A stretch of 64,000 nt of DNA from Paenibacillus sp. HB172176 (GTDB lineage Bacteria > Bacillota > Bacilli > Paenibacillales > Paenibacillaceae). Shown here piece by piece: positions 1-8,470 of this stretch. The stretch lies in the NCBI RefSeq assembly GCF_011947265.1, contig NZ_JAATHD010000003.1, forward strand, positions 124,001-188,000, given 5' to 3'. Both the position numbers and the translations under genes were made by a program. The stretch's first letter is position 1, and every line of letters begins with the position of its first letter. The notes under the pieces were generated by a model, which was not told the DNA's origin, made no database searches, and saw only the letters and a program-made list of their open reading frames with translations.

Positions 1-1658
1 CGAAGAAGTCATGGTTTATGTTCGATGACGAGATCGCGGCTCTGGGCGCCGGCATCACGAGCACGGACGGCATTGACACGGAGACCATTATCGAGAATCG
101 CAAGCTGAATGAGGACGGAGACAATGCCTTTACCGTGGACGGAACGCAGCAAGCCTCGAGCCTCGGCTGGTCGCAGACCTTAACGGGAGTGAATTGGGCC
201 CATCTCGCAGGCACGGCTTCCGGCGCCGACATCGGCTATTATTTCCCGGAAAATGCGAATGTGGAGGCCTTGCGCGAAGCGAGAACAGGCAATTGGAAGC
301 AGATTAATTCAAGACCGGGCTCGCCTTCGACCTCGATTACGAGGAATTATTTGACCCTATGGATGGATCATGGCACGAATCCGACCGCAGACAGCTACCA
401 ATATGCGCTTCTGCCAGGCAAGACAAGCTCTCAGGTTGCGGCGTATGCGGCTAATCCGGATATCGTCACGCTGGAAAATTCGGATGAAGCGCAGGCGGTG
501 AAGGAGACCTCGCTGAACATGATCGGAGCGAATTTCTGGCAGGATGCTGCGAAGACGGTGGATATGATCACGGTGAACAAGAAGGCTTCCGTGATGACGA
601 AGGAAGTCGCGGATACCAGCCTTGATGTGTCTGTCAGCGATCCGACGCAAGCGAATTCAGGCACGATAACGGTAGAGCTGGATCGTTCGGCAGCAAGCTA
701 TACGGCTGATCCCGGCATTACGGTCACGCAATTGTCGCCGACCATCCAGATGACGGTGAACGTCGGCGGTTTGCATGGCCAATCGCTTAAAGCTTCGTTC
801 GAGCTTGGAGTCCCGGTGGAAGAGGGAGCTATTATCCTTGATAATACGGATTCCGCGTATGTGACGAAAACAGGAACATGGTACTCGGGAACGAACAATC
901 CCGAACAATTCATCGGCTCGAATTATTGGCATGACAGCAATTCGGGCAAAGGCAGCAAAACAGTTACCTATACGCCGGATATCCCTGCGGCAGGCAGCTA
1001 CAAGGTGTATATGAACTGGACGGAGCAATTCAATCACGCTACGAACGTTCCGGTGACGATTGCTTATGACGGCGGCTCCGACTCGTTAATCGTGGACCAG
1101 ACGGCAGACGGCGGCGTCTGGAATCTGCTTGGCACCTATGATTTTGCCGAAGGCACAACCGGCAGCGTGACGATCAGCAATACGGATACCGATAATTTCG
1201 TTGTAGCGGATGCGGTGAAGTTCGTTCCCGTACCCGTCGTTAATCCAGACCCGGTCATCGTCGACAATGCCGATTTGACTGGCGTGGTCAAGACCGGCAC
1301 CTGGCTTGTCGGAACAAGCAGGCCGGATCGCTACGGCGCGAATTATTGGCATGACGATCAGTCCGGCAAGGGCAGCAAGAGTGTCGCTTTCAGCGCGAAT
1401 TTGCCAGTGTCGGGCACTTACAACGTCTATGCCATGTGGACCGAATATGCGAACAGAGCGACTCATGTGCCGATCGACATTGACTATGAAGGGGGCTCCG
1501 ATACTGTCTATGTGGATCAGACCGACGACGGAGGCGAGTGGAATTTGCTTGGTTCCTATACGTTCGATGCCGCGTCTGGAGGTGTTGTAACAGTGCGCAA
1601 TGACGGCACGACCGGTTATGTGATCGCCGATGCGGTGAAGTTTGAGTACGTGCCTTAA
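1..1658 (+). CDS. Polysaccharide lyase family 8 (PL8), C-terminal part with two binding modules; 5' end outside window
   Basis: The reading frame is already open at base 3 (KKSWF precedes the first ATG), so this is the 3' end of a longer gene. The first ~260 residues align by eye, at roughly 60% identity, with the C-terminal half of the complete PL8 lyase at 30383-33577; shared landmarks include WFMFDDEI, GYYFP, EALREARTG and LENSDEAQAV. PL8 enzymes cleave uronate-containing chains such as hyaluronan, chondroitin or xanthan by beta-elimination outside the cell. After the lyase part come two tandem ~135-residue modules (about bases 830-1240 and 1255-1655) sharing NYWHD, GKGSK and ADAVKF. They resemble golvesin C-terminal/xanthan-lyase-type binding domains, unlike the modules on the 30-kb paralogue. 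Substrate cannot be told from this fragment, because the catalytic toroid lies upstream. Confidence 0.85.
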   Translation, partial: KKSWFMFDDEIAALGAGITSTDGIDTETIIENRKLNEDGDNAFTVDGTQQASSLGWSQTLTGVNWAHLAGTASGADIGYYFPENANVEALREARTGNWKQINSRPGSPSTSITRNYLTLWMDHGTNPTADSYQYALLPGKTSSQVAAYAANPDIVTLENSDEAQAVKETSLNMIGANFWQDAAKTVDMITVNKKASVMTKEVADTSLDVSVSDPTQANSGTITVELDRSAASYTADPGITVTQLSPTIQMTVNVGGLHGQSLKASFELGVPVEEGAIILDNTDSAYVTKTGTWYSGTNNPEQFIGSNYWHDSNSGKGSKTVTYTPDIPAAGSYKVYMNWTEQFNHATNVPVTIAYDGGSDSLIVDQTADGGVWNLLGTYDFAEGTTGSVTISNTDTDNFVVADAVKFVPVPVVNPDPVIVDNADLTGVVKTGTWLVGTSRPDRYGANYWHDDQSGKGSKSVAFSANLPVSGTYNVYAMWTEYANRATHVPIDIDYEGGSDTVYVDQTDDGGEWNLLGSYTFDAASGGVVTVRNDGTTGYVIADAVKFEYVP

Positions 1659-1673
1659 CGCATAAAGGCGCTT

Positions 1674-1726
1674 TGGAGCAGTAAGCGAGTCCTGGCGGAC
1701 GCAATTACTGCTCCATTCTTTTTTTA
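1674..1726 (+). terminator. Intrinsic terminator after the PL8 gene
   Basis: An inverted repeat (GGAGCAGTAA ... TTACTGCTCC, with an inner GCGAGTCC/GGACGC stem) is followed by a run of eight T. It ends the lyase transcript and overlaps the 3' end and stop codon of the convergent response-regulator gene. Confidence 0.8.
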
Positions 1727-2793
1727 TAATCCATTGGGCTGAGACCATAGGTTTTTTTGAAGGATTGCGAGAAATAGATCACATTGTCATAGCCTACGCG
1801 ATGGGCGATTTCATAGCTTTTGAGCGTAGTGGCGAGCAGCAGCTCGCGCGCTTTTCTCATGCGAACGTCGATTACATAGTTGTGAATGGTCATGCCCGTG
1901 TCTTCCTTGAATTTGGTGCACATGTAGTTTTTGCTCATCTCAACCTGATCCGCAAGCTCTTGAAGGCTGATCTTATCCTTGTAATGCGCCTCAACGTACG
2001 TATGAATCATGTCCACCATTCGAATTGTGAGCGGATCGCGGATATGGTTCATTTCCTTCAGCAGCACATGGCTGCCTTCTTCCAGCCGTCTGACGGTGCA
2101 GAGCCGGAAATAGCTTCTTATACGGGAGCGCTCCAGCAGGCTGTCCCCCAGACCGAGATCGCGTCCTTCATCGAGCTTGATCGTCACCTGATTCTTCTGC
2201 AATTCATGGATGACCGTCTCCAGCCAAAGATTCGACAGCGAATTCAGCAGATAATAGCTGTCGCCGACCCAGCTCCCCAGCATGTCCAGCGTATCCACAA
2301 TGAGGATGGGCATCGTCTCGACGCGCTGCAATTGAATATGCTGCACCCAGCGATCGAGCATGTCGCGGTTGAGCGGCAATTGGCGAAGAAGAAGCTGTGC
2401 GGCTTTTTTTTGCCGTTCACCGTAGATTTTGTCTATGGCGGCTGTCAAGGCGCGTTCCAGAAGCTCGGGATCAATCGGCTTCAAGAGATAATCGACGGCT
2501 TCAAGCTGAATGCTTGCCTTGGCATAGGAGAAGTCGTCATAGCTGGATACAACGAAAGAAGACATCCACGGATAATGCTTCTTCACGGCGTGAATAAGCT
2601 CTAATCCATCCATCAGCGGCATGCGAACATCGGTTATTAATAGATCGGCATAATAGCGCCCCAGCCATTCCATAGCTCTCGCTCCGTTAGCCGAAGCCCC
2701 GCTGACAATAGTAGTGTCGCTGAATTCTCCCAGCGCTCTTGCAAGGCTGCTGCGTATAATCGGCGAGTCATCGGCAATATGAACGCGTATCAT
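1705..2793 (-). CDS. YesN-like response regulator with AraC-type DNA-binding domain
   Basis: This 362-residue regulator has an N-terminal receiver domain with acidic pocket D8-D9, phosphoacceptor D55 in ITDVRMP, and a lysine in YLLKP. A ~130-residue middle region follows, then two helix-turn-helix motifs of the AraC family at about residues 258-360 (ISLQELADQVEMS ... YEIAHRVGY). The family activates genes for uptake and breakdown of extracellular polysaccharides when phosphorylated by a YesM-type kinase. Its start overlaps the upstream kinase stop by 4 bases, so the two are translationally coupled. Divergently transcribed importer genes begin ~200 bases beyond the kinase start and are the obvious target; that link is inference. 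Confidence 0.93.
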   Translation of the reverse strand: MIRVHIADDSPIIRSSLARALGEFSDTTIVSGASANGARAMEWLGRYYADLLITDVRMPLMDGLELIHAVKKHYPWMSSFVVSSYDDFSYAKASIQLEAVDYLLKPIDPELLERALTAAIDKIYGERQKKAAQLLLRQLPLNRDMLDRWVQHIQLQRVETMPILIVDTLDMLGSWVGDSYYLLNSLSNLWLETVIHELQKNQVTIKLDEGRDLGLGDSLLERSRIRSYFRLCTVRRLEEGSHVLLKEMNHIRDPLTIRMVDMIHTYVEAHYKDKISLQELADQVEMSKNYMCTKFKEDTGMTIHNYVIDVRMRKARELLLATTLKSYEIAHRVGYDNVIYFSQSFKKTYGLSPMDYKKRMEQ

Positions 2794-4601
2794 AAGGCAA
2801 GCTCCTCTCTTCTCTCATGGACGGGAAATCTGATTGTGATGCAGGCGCCTTGCCGCTCGGGCAAATTGCGAATCGACAGTCCCGCGGATGTATCGGGGTA
2901 GCGAAGCTTCAATCGATTCTGCACATTGAGCAGACCGACTCTGGCTATCTTCTTGTAATGCTCGCTGGTCTCCGTGATGGAAAGCAATTCCTGCAAGCGC
3001 ATGCGCGTATCCTCAGCGAACCCGCCGGCATTGTCCATAATGTCCACCCGCATCACAGCGGAATCTTCGATTTCTGCTGCGACATGGATATGGACCGCCT
3101 CGCCAGTGGTCTCCAGTCCATGCTTGACGGCGTTCTCCACCATGGGCTGCAGCACAGCCTTCAAGCAAGAAGTTGCTTCCAGATCTGCAGCGATGTCGAA
3201 GCTGCATGCTACATCGTCTCCATAGATGCTCCTCATAATGAGAATATAATCCCGCACATGCTTGAGCTCATCGCCAAGCGTCACCGTCAAGTCCCTATAG
3301 TTGGACGTATAACGCAATAAGCTGGAGAGGGCGAGCGTCACTTGCCTGATCTGAGGCTGATTGGCCAAGTGAGCGAGCGAGTTAATCGATTCAAGCGCAT
3401 TGTATAGAAAATGGGAATGAATTTGCGACTGCAGCGCAGATTGAACCGCCTCATGCTCGTTAATCTTCGTATCCGCTAATCTCTGAATCATCTCTTCCAA
3501 CTGCTCCAGCATGCGATTATAGGCCAGTCCGACTTCGCCGATCTCGTCCGAGCCAAGCTCAGGGAGCTTGTGATGAAGCTTGCCCATTCCCGTTCGGCGA
3601 ATGCTCTGGCGAAGCACGAGCAGCCGCTTGGTCGCCGACGTGGAGATCGTCAAGATGAGCACAATGGATAGAATGAGACCGATTCCGGTTATGGCCAGCG
3701 TGTTGTCGCGCACATGGAAGATGCTTTGCGCGACAACGGGATAGGGCACGAATACGACGGTTGTCCAATTCGTATTCGCGATTTTCTGATAGACGACCAT
3801 TTCATTCGTCTTCTTCCACAGAAAGACGGAGGACGTCTTCGACATGATTTTCCGGTTCAGATCCTCATCAATGGCCGTCGTGATCAATGTGTCGTCAGGA
3901 TGGGCGACAATATGTCCGGAGTCATCAATTATCATCGCCTTGCTGGCGCCTCCGAGATGAATGTTGCTGAGAATGCCCTGAGCGGGCGTAAGCTGCATGT
4001 CCATCTTCACGAACCAGATTTGATTCAGATAAGCGAATTTCTGAACCATCGTCAACACGGGCACGCTGACCTTTCGATAAGCCTCCAAATATTGATCCGT
4101 CAAACGAACGATTTTCTGAGGAGACTTGCTTTGCTGAATATTCAGCAGCCATTTCTCGTCTTTGATGGAATAGCCGTATTTCGAGGTGAGGCGATTCGTC
4201 GGCGAGATGAACAGATGCTCGCTGCCGCTTGATTGATTGTAGAGATAGAGGGAGATGATCTCGGGATGCTGATTCGAAATTGGAAGGAACAATTGCTCGT
4301 TCGTCTGTCTGTATTCCTCGAAATAGTCGAACGTTCCTCGCTTGCCTGGATCGCTCCAGCGCGAGAAATCGATATTGCCGCTGAGCAAGGAGAAATAGCT
4401 TTCGTAATTGTCGTAATATCGGCTCAAATTCAAATTTGCCTGTGTAAGAATCGCATCGCTGAAGCGTTCCACGTCGCGCTGCACATTCTGCTTCATGTCA
4501 TTGTAGTTCACGAGGCTGACCGCTGTCATAATGACAAGCACAGCAAGTGTAATCATGACGACAAGCTTCCATTTCAACGAATTCCGAATAGTGCGAATCA
4601 T
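2790..4601 (-). CDS. YesM-like membrane sensor histidine kinase
   Basis: This 603-residue protein has TM1 at about residues 12-34, a ~260-residue extracellular sensing region, TM2 at about 295-318, then HAMP, a His_kinase (HisKA_7-type) domain and an HATPase domain. The phosphoacceptor is H397 in HSHFLYNALES; most YesM relatives have NPHFLYNTL here, so the residues just before the histidine differ from usual. ATP-binding boxes are visible as LQPMVENAVKHG, DNAGGF and GLLNVQNRL. It is co-transcribed with the response regulator and divergent from an importer and a xylanase gene, which suggests sensing of a plant-polysaccharide fragment. The ribosome site is weak, but no better start is seen. Confidence 0.93.
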   Translation of the reverse strand: MIRTIRNSLKWKLVVMITLAVLVIMTAVSLVNYNDMKQNVQRDVERFSDAILTQANLNLSRYYDNYESYFSLLSGNIDFSRWSDPGKRGTFDYFEEYRQTNEQLFLPISNQHPEIISLYLYNQSSGSEHLFISPTNRLTSKYGYSIKDEKWLLNIQQSKSPQKIVRLTDQYLEAYRKVSVPVLTMVQKFAYLNQIWFVKMDMQLTPAQGILSNIHLGGASKAMIIDDSGHIVAHPDDTLITTAIDEDLNRKIMSKTSSVFLWKKTNEMVVYQKIANTNWTTVVFVPYPVVAQSIFHVRDNTLAITGIGLILSIVLILTISTSATKRLLVLRQSIRRTGMGKLHHKLPELGSDEIGEVGLAYNRMLEQLEEMIQRLADTKINEHEAVQSALQSQIHSHFLYNALESINSLAHLANQPQIRQVTLALSSLLRYTSNYRDLTVTLGDELKHVRDYILIMRSIYGDDVACSFDIAADLEATSCLKAVLQPMVENAVKHGLETTGEAVHIHVAAEIEDSAVMRVDIMDNAGGFAEDTRMRLQELLSITETSEHYKKIARVGLLNVQNRLKLRYPDTSAGLSIRNLPERQGACITIRFPVHERREELAL

Positions 4602-4794
4602 GCTGCATCAACCCCCAAGAGCGCCTCTTTATAAGATGTAAGCCCATTGTACCTCCCTCTAAAATGACCGTCTATCCTTCTTGCGCAATTCGGAAGTTTC
4701 TATATGCATTTCATACGATTTTCGTATATTTTTCTTCTTCTGGCGCCTTTACCATTAAGTTATCGACATCAACCGAAGAAGGAAGGTTACGCAG

Positions 4795-5748
4795 ATGATA
4801 ACGAAAGCAACAGCTTCGCCCCCCATGATCGCACCGGCCGCAGCGACGAAACGACGAAGCTCGCTGCGAAGGTACTGGCCGCTCTATTCCATGCTGATTC
4901 CGGGATTTCTGTATTTGCTCATCTTCAAATACGTTCCGCTCCTCGGATCGGTTATCGCTTTTCAGGATTACAACATATTCAAGGGCTTCCTGTCCAGCGA
5001 GTGGGTGGGGCTGCGTTGGTTCGACCAGCTTTTCCACTATCCTCAGTTCACGAGACTTATTAGGAACACTTTGTTCATTAGCTTCTACCAAATATTGTTT
5101 GCATTCCCGGCGCCCATCATTCTGGCCTGTTTGCTTAACGAGATACGCCAAATGGCGGTGAAGCGCTCCATTCAAACCATCGTCTATATGCCGCATTTCC
5201 TGTCTTGGACAATTATTTACGGTCTCGCCTATATCATGCTGTCGCCGCAGGTCGGCCTGGTCAATACGCTTCTTGGACAGTTTGGCGTCGATCCGATCCA
5301 CTTCCTTCAGAAATCGGAATTTTTCCGCACAATCGTTATTACATCGGGCATGTGGAAGGAGATGGGTTGGAGCGCGATTATATTCCTGGCGGCGCTGGCA
5401 GGCATCAATCCATCGCTGTACGAGGCGGCCAAGATTGACGGCGCCGGCCGCTGGGGACAATTCACGCATATTACGTTACCCGGTCTAGTGCCCGCCATTA
5501 CGATTCTGCTTCTGCTCAAGATTGGCGATGTGATGGATACCGGGTTCGAGCAGATCTACATCTTCCTGACGCCGATATCCTACGAGGTTGGCGATGTGCT
5601 GGACACCTTCGCATACCGCGCGGGAATTGTGAACGGCAAGTACAGCTTGACGACGGCGATCGGACTATTCAAGTCGGTGATCGGCTTCCTGCTAATCGTC
5701 ATCAGCAATCAGATCAGCAAGAAGACGACGGGCGAGAGCTTGTATTAG
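4795..5748 (+). CDS. Sugar ABC transporter permease, LplB type
   Basis: This inner-membrane subunit of a carbohydrate importer has 317 residues and about six membrane segments, beginning with LYSMLIPGFLYLLIF. The EAA loop that contacts the ATPase is YEAAKIDGAGRWGQF. The conserved early motif VPLLGSVIAFQDYN is typical of LplB/YteP permeases. AAGGAAGG stands about 8 bases before the ATG. It is first of a permease, permease, binding protein, xylanase and PL22-like gene series. No ATPase gene is adjacent, as is usual for this family in Bacillales, where one general ATPase (MsmX) serves many importers. Confidence 0.93.
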   Translation: MITKATASPPMIAPAAATKRRSSLRRYWPLYSMLIPGFLYLLIFKYVPLLGSVIAFQDYNIFKGFLSSEWVGLRWFDQLFHYPQFTRLIRNTLFISFYQILFAFPAPIILACLLNEIRQMAVKRSIQTIVYMPHFLSWTIIYGLAYIMLSPQVGLVNTLLGQFGVDPIHFLQKSEFFRTIVITSGMWKEMGWSAIIFLAALAGINPSLYEAAKIDGAGRWGQFTHITLPGLVPAITILLLLKIGDVMDTGFEQIYIFLTPISYEVGDVLDTFAYRAGIVNGKYSLTTAIGLFKSVIGFLLIVISNQISKKTTGESLY

Positions 5749-5784
5749 CTTGCATTTATTTTCACTAACGAAGGAGTTGCTTCT

Positions 5785-6660
5785 ATGAGAATACGTCGAA
5801 GTATGGGAGAGAAGGTATTCGACGCCGGCAATGTCGCTTTTCTGCTGCTAATCTGCGCCACCGTTCTGCTGCCTCTGCTGCATGTGCTGGCTGGCGCGTT
5901 CAGCACCTCGAAGGCGCTGATGTGCTCGGAGGTGCTGATCTGGCCGGTCGAATTCACATTTGAGAATATGAGCAAGGTCATGGACAACGAAATCTTCTGG
6001 CATGCCTTCGGCGTGTCGGTCATCGTTGTCGTGCTGGGGACGCTGCTGAATCTTGCGATCACCTCGCTGACGGCATACCCGCTCTCCAAGAGCTATCTTA
6101 CGGGGCGCAAGTGGCTGCTCCTGGTCATTCTGTTCACGATGATTTTCCAGGCGCCGCTTATTCCGACCTATCTCGTCGTGAAGTCGCTCGGAATGCTCAA
6201 CACCTTGTGGGCGCTTATTATTCCGGCCGCCATGAGCGGCTTCAATACCATACTCTGTCTTACCTTCTTCCGCAATTTGCCGGAGGAGCTGTTCGAGGCG
6301 GCCAAGGTGGACGGCATGAGCGAATACGGCATTCTGTTCAAGATTGCGCTGCCCCTGTCGAAGCCGATTATGGTGACGCTGCTGCTGTTCTACGCCGTCG
6401 TCCATTGGAACAGCTATTACATGCCGCTGCTCTATATTACGGATTTGAAATGGCGCACCTTGCAGATGTATCTGTTCAACCTGATCTCGCAGGGCGACAT
6501 GTCGACGACGGGAGCCTCCGGCGCGGAATTTACGCAGATAACGCCGCAGAGCATCCAACTCGCGACCATCGTTGTCGCCACGATCCCGATCATTATCGTC
6601 TATCCGTTCCTGCAGAAGCATTTCATCAAGGGAGCGTTGATCGGCTCCGTGAAGGGCTAG
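5785..6660 (+). CDS. Sugar ABC transporter permease, YtcP type
   Basis: The second permease subunit has 291 residues and six predicted membrane helices, with EAA loop FEAAKVDGMSEYGILF. It ends in the conserved YtcP tail KHFIKGALIGSVKG. It begins 36 bases after the LplB-type gene with AAGGAG 6-10 bases before the ATG. It forms the heterodimeric membrane channel with the preceding gene and takes substrate from the following lipoprotein. Confidence 0.93.
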   Translation: MRIRRSMGEKVFDAGNVAFLLLICATVLLPLLHVLAGAFSTSKALMCSEVLIWPVEFTFENMSKVMDNEIFWHAFGVSVIVVVLGTLLNLAITSLTAYPLSKSYLTGRKWLLLVILFTMIFQAPLIPTYLVVKSLGMLNTLWALIIPAAMSGFNTILCLTFFRNLPEELFEAAKVDGMSEYGILFKIALPLSKPIMVTLLLFYAVVHWNSYYMPLLYITDLKWRTLQMYLFNLISQGDMSTTGASGAEFTQITPQSIQLATIVVATIPIIIVYPFLQKHFIKGALIGSVKG

Positions 6661-6720
6661 TTATATAGGGCCGATTCGGTCATTATATAAAATAATAGAA
6701 AAATCAGGAGGGTTTCAACT

Positions 6721-8292
6721 ATGAAGTTTGGCAAAATGACAGCAATGCTCGCAATCATCCTCGTCTTATTGTTCACAGCCGCGTGCAGCAACAACTCCGG
6801 CAACAACAATTCCCCGGAGGAAAGCGCGAACGGCGACGCTCCCCAGTCGTCGCAGCCGGCCGCAACCGACGAGCCTCAGGAGACGCCGAAGCTTACCATC
6901 TTCGCGAGCGACCATTCCGCTTCCATTCCGGCGGGCGAGTCGATGGAGCAGCCGGCAATCAAGTATTTGGCTGAGCAGACGGGCACGGAGCTTACCGTGC
7001 AATATTTGCCGCATGGGCAATATCGGGAGCAGCTCCGCTTGAAGCTGGCGGCGGGCGATAAGCCCGACGTGATTCAGTATTGGGCTTTGGGCGATTCCGA
7101 GGTCGTCAACAATGATCAAGCGCTCCCGCTTAATGACTTAATCGATCAATACGGTCCGCACCTGAAGGAAGCGATTCCGCAGAGCGCATGGGATGCCGTA
7201 ACGATCAACGGCAAGATCATGGCCATTCCCGAGCCGCAGAAAGCGGCGGCCGAGCGCTTGCTCTATGTGCGCAAGGACTGGATGGACAAGCTGGGCATCG
7301 ATGTGCCGAAGACTTCAGGCGAATTGCTCGATATGTTCCGCGCCTTCCTGAACGAAGACCCGAACGGCAACGGCAAGAAGGATGAAATTCCGTTCACCAT
7401 GCGCGAGAAGCTTAGCTGGGCGGACAATATTTTCGGCATGTGGGGCGTCAACGGCGACAGCTATCTCATGGAAGGCGACGAGCTTGTCCCCGGATTCATT
7501 CATCCGAATATGAAGACCGCGCTCAGCTATCTGCACACGATGTATGAGGAAGGCTTGCTCGACAGCGAGTTCCTGACGAACAACAGCAAGATCTGGAGCC
7601 AGAAGATTACATCCGGCATTGCGGGCTCCTTCGACCATGTCGTGAATCCGGGCTCAACCTGGCAGTCGAAGCTCGATGCGACCTCGCCTGAGCTGAACGG
7701 CGATCTCATCACGATTCCGACGCCGCAGGGAGAAGGATATGACGGTCCCGTGGGCCGCGCGCTGCAGCCGATTCTGAAAACCTTCATCGTTATGAAGGAT
7801 ACAGAGAAACCAGAGGCGATTATCAAAATGTTCGATTGGATGTTCACGGAAGAAGGACAGGAATTCGCGCATCTTGGCGTTCCTGGATTGTCCTATACGA
7901 AGGATGGAGACAGCTATACCTTCGACAAAGAGCAGGATGATCTGCTCGCGAGCACGAGAAATCCGATCATGCCGCTTAACGGCTATAACGAGAAGCTGAA
8001 CGCCGTGCTTCGCGCGGGAGACGAGAAGTCCACTGAGAAGTTCAATGAAGCGAATCGCATCGCCAAGGATGAGGGCATTCCGAATCCGACGGTCGGCATG
8101 CCGCAGCCGAAGGCCTTGGCGGATAATCCGGACCTGCAGTTCGACGGCACGCTCTTCCAGGAAACGGCGGCGAAGATCATTATCGGCGAGAAGCCGCTCG
8201 ACGCTTTCGATGATTTCGTGAAGGAATATCGCAAGCAAGGCGGAGATCAATTAATCAAAGAAGTAACGGAGTGGTACAACAATAATCAATAA
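6721..8292 (+). CDS. Extracellular sugar-binding lipoprotein (ABC importer)
   Basis: This 523-residue substrate-binding protein has a lipoprotein signal peptide with lipobox TAAC at about residues 19-22, followed by a linker rich in Asn, Ser, Pro and Glu. The mature part is a bilobal binding protein of the YtcQ/LplA type; typical landmarks are KPDVIQYW, YVRKDWMDKLGI, DPNGNGKKDEIPF and the calcium-loop-like DPNGNGK segment. It is anchored to the outer face of the membrane and delivers oligosaccharides to the two preceding permeases. AGGAGG stands about 9 bases before the ATG. The ligand is not identifiable, although linkage to a xylanase suggests xylo-oligosaccharides. Confidence 0.92.
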   Translation: MKFGKMTAMLAIILVLLFTAACSNNSGNNNSPEESANGDAPQSSQPAATDEPQETPKLTIFASDHSASIPAGESMEQPAIKYLAEQTGTELTVQYLPHGQYREQLRLKLAAGDKPDVIQYWALGDSEVVNNDQALPLNDLIDQYGPHLKEAIPQSAWDAVTINGKIMAIPEPQKAAAERLLYVRKDWMDKLGIDVPKTSGELLDMFRAFLNEDPNGNGKKDEIPFTMREKLSWADNIFGMWGVNGDSYLMEGDELVPGFIHPNMKTALSYLHTMYEEGLLDSEFLTNNSKIWSQKITSGIAGSFDHVVNPGSTWQSKLDATSPELNGDLITIPTPQGEGYDGPVGRALQPILKTFIVMKDTEKPEAIIKMFDWMFTEEGQEFAHLGVPGLSYTKDGDSYTFDKEQDDLLASTRNPIMPLNGYNEKLNAVLRAGDEKSTEKFNEANRIAKDEGIPNPTVGMPQPKALADNPDLQFDGTLFQETAAKIIIGEKPLDAFDDFVKEYRKQGGDQLIKEVTEWYNNNQ

Positions 8293-8338
8293 GCGGCATG
8301 ACGGCTTGAGCCATGGAAGATTGGCTGAAGGTTCGCAA

Positions 8339-8368
8339 GGTTCGGCCGGATGAGCATCCGGCCGAACA
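8339..8368 (+). other. Perfect hairpin between binding-protein and xylanase genes, no U-tract
   Basis: A 12-13 bp perfect stem (GGTTCGGCCGGAT paired with ATCCGGCCGAAC, loop GAGC) lies 47 bases after the binding-protein stop. It lacks a T-run, so it is more likely an mRNA 3'-end stabiliser or processing site that lets the binding protein be made in excess than a full terminator. Confidence 0.55.
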
Positions 8369-8470
8369 GTCGCGAGCCCCAAGGAGAGCATTCCTAACTT
8401 CAAGCGTTATCGGGATGCAGATTTGAAACCGCTTACTATTGGCGGATTAAAACGAAGAGGAAGTGTAATC

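Noticed and set aside
8395..8412. cre site before the xylanase
   Set aside because: TTCAAGCGTTATCG matches only 11 of 14 positions and breaks the conserved TG and final A.
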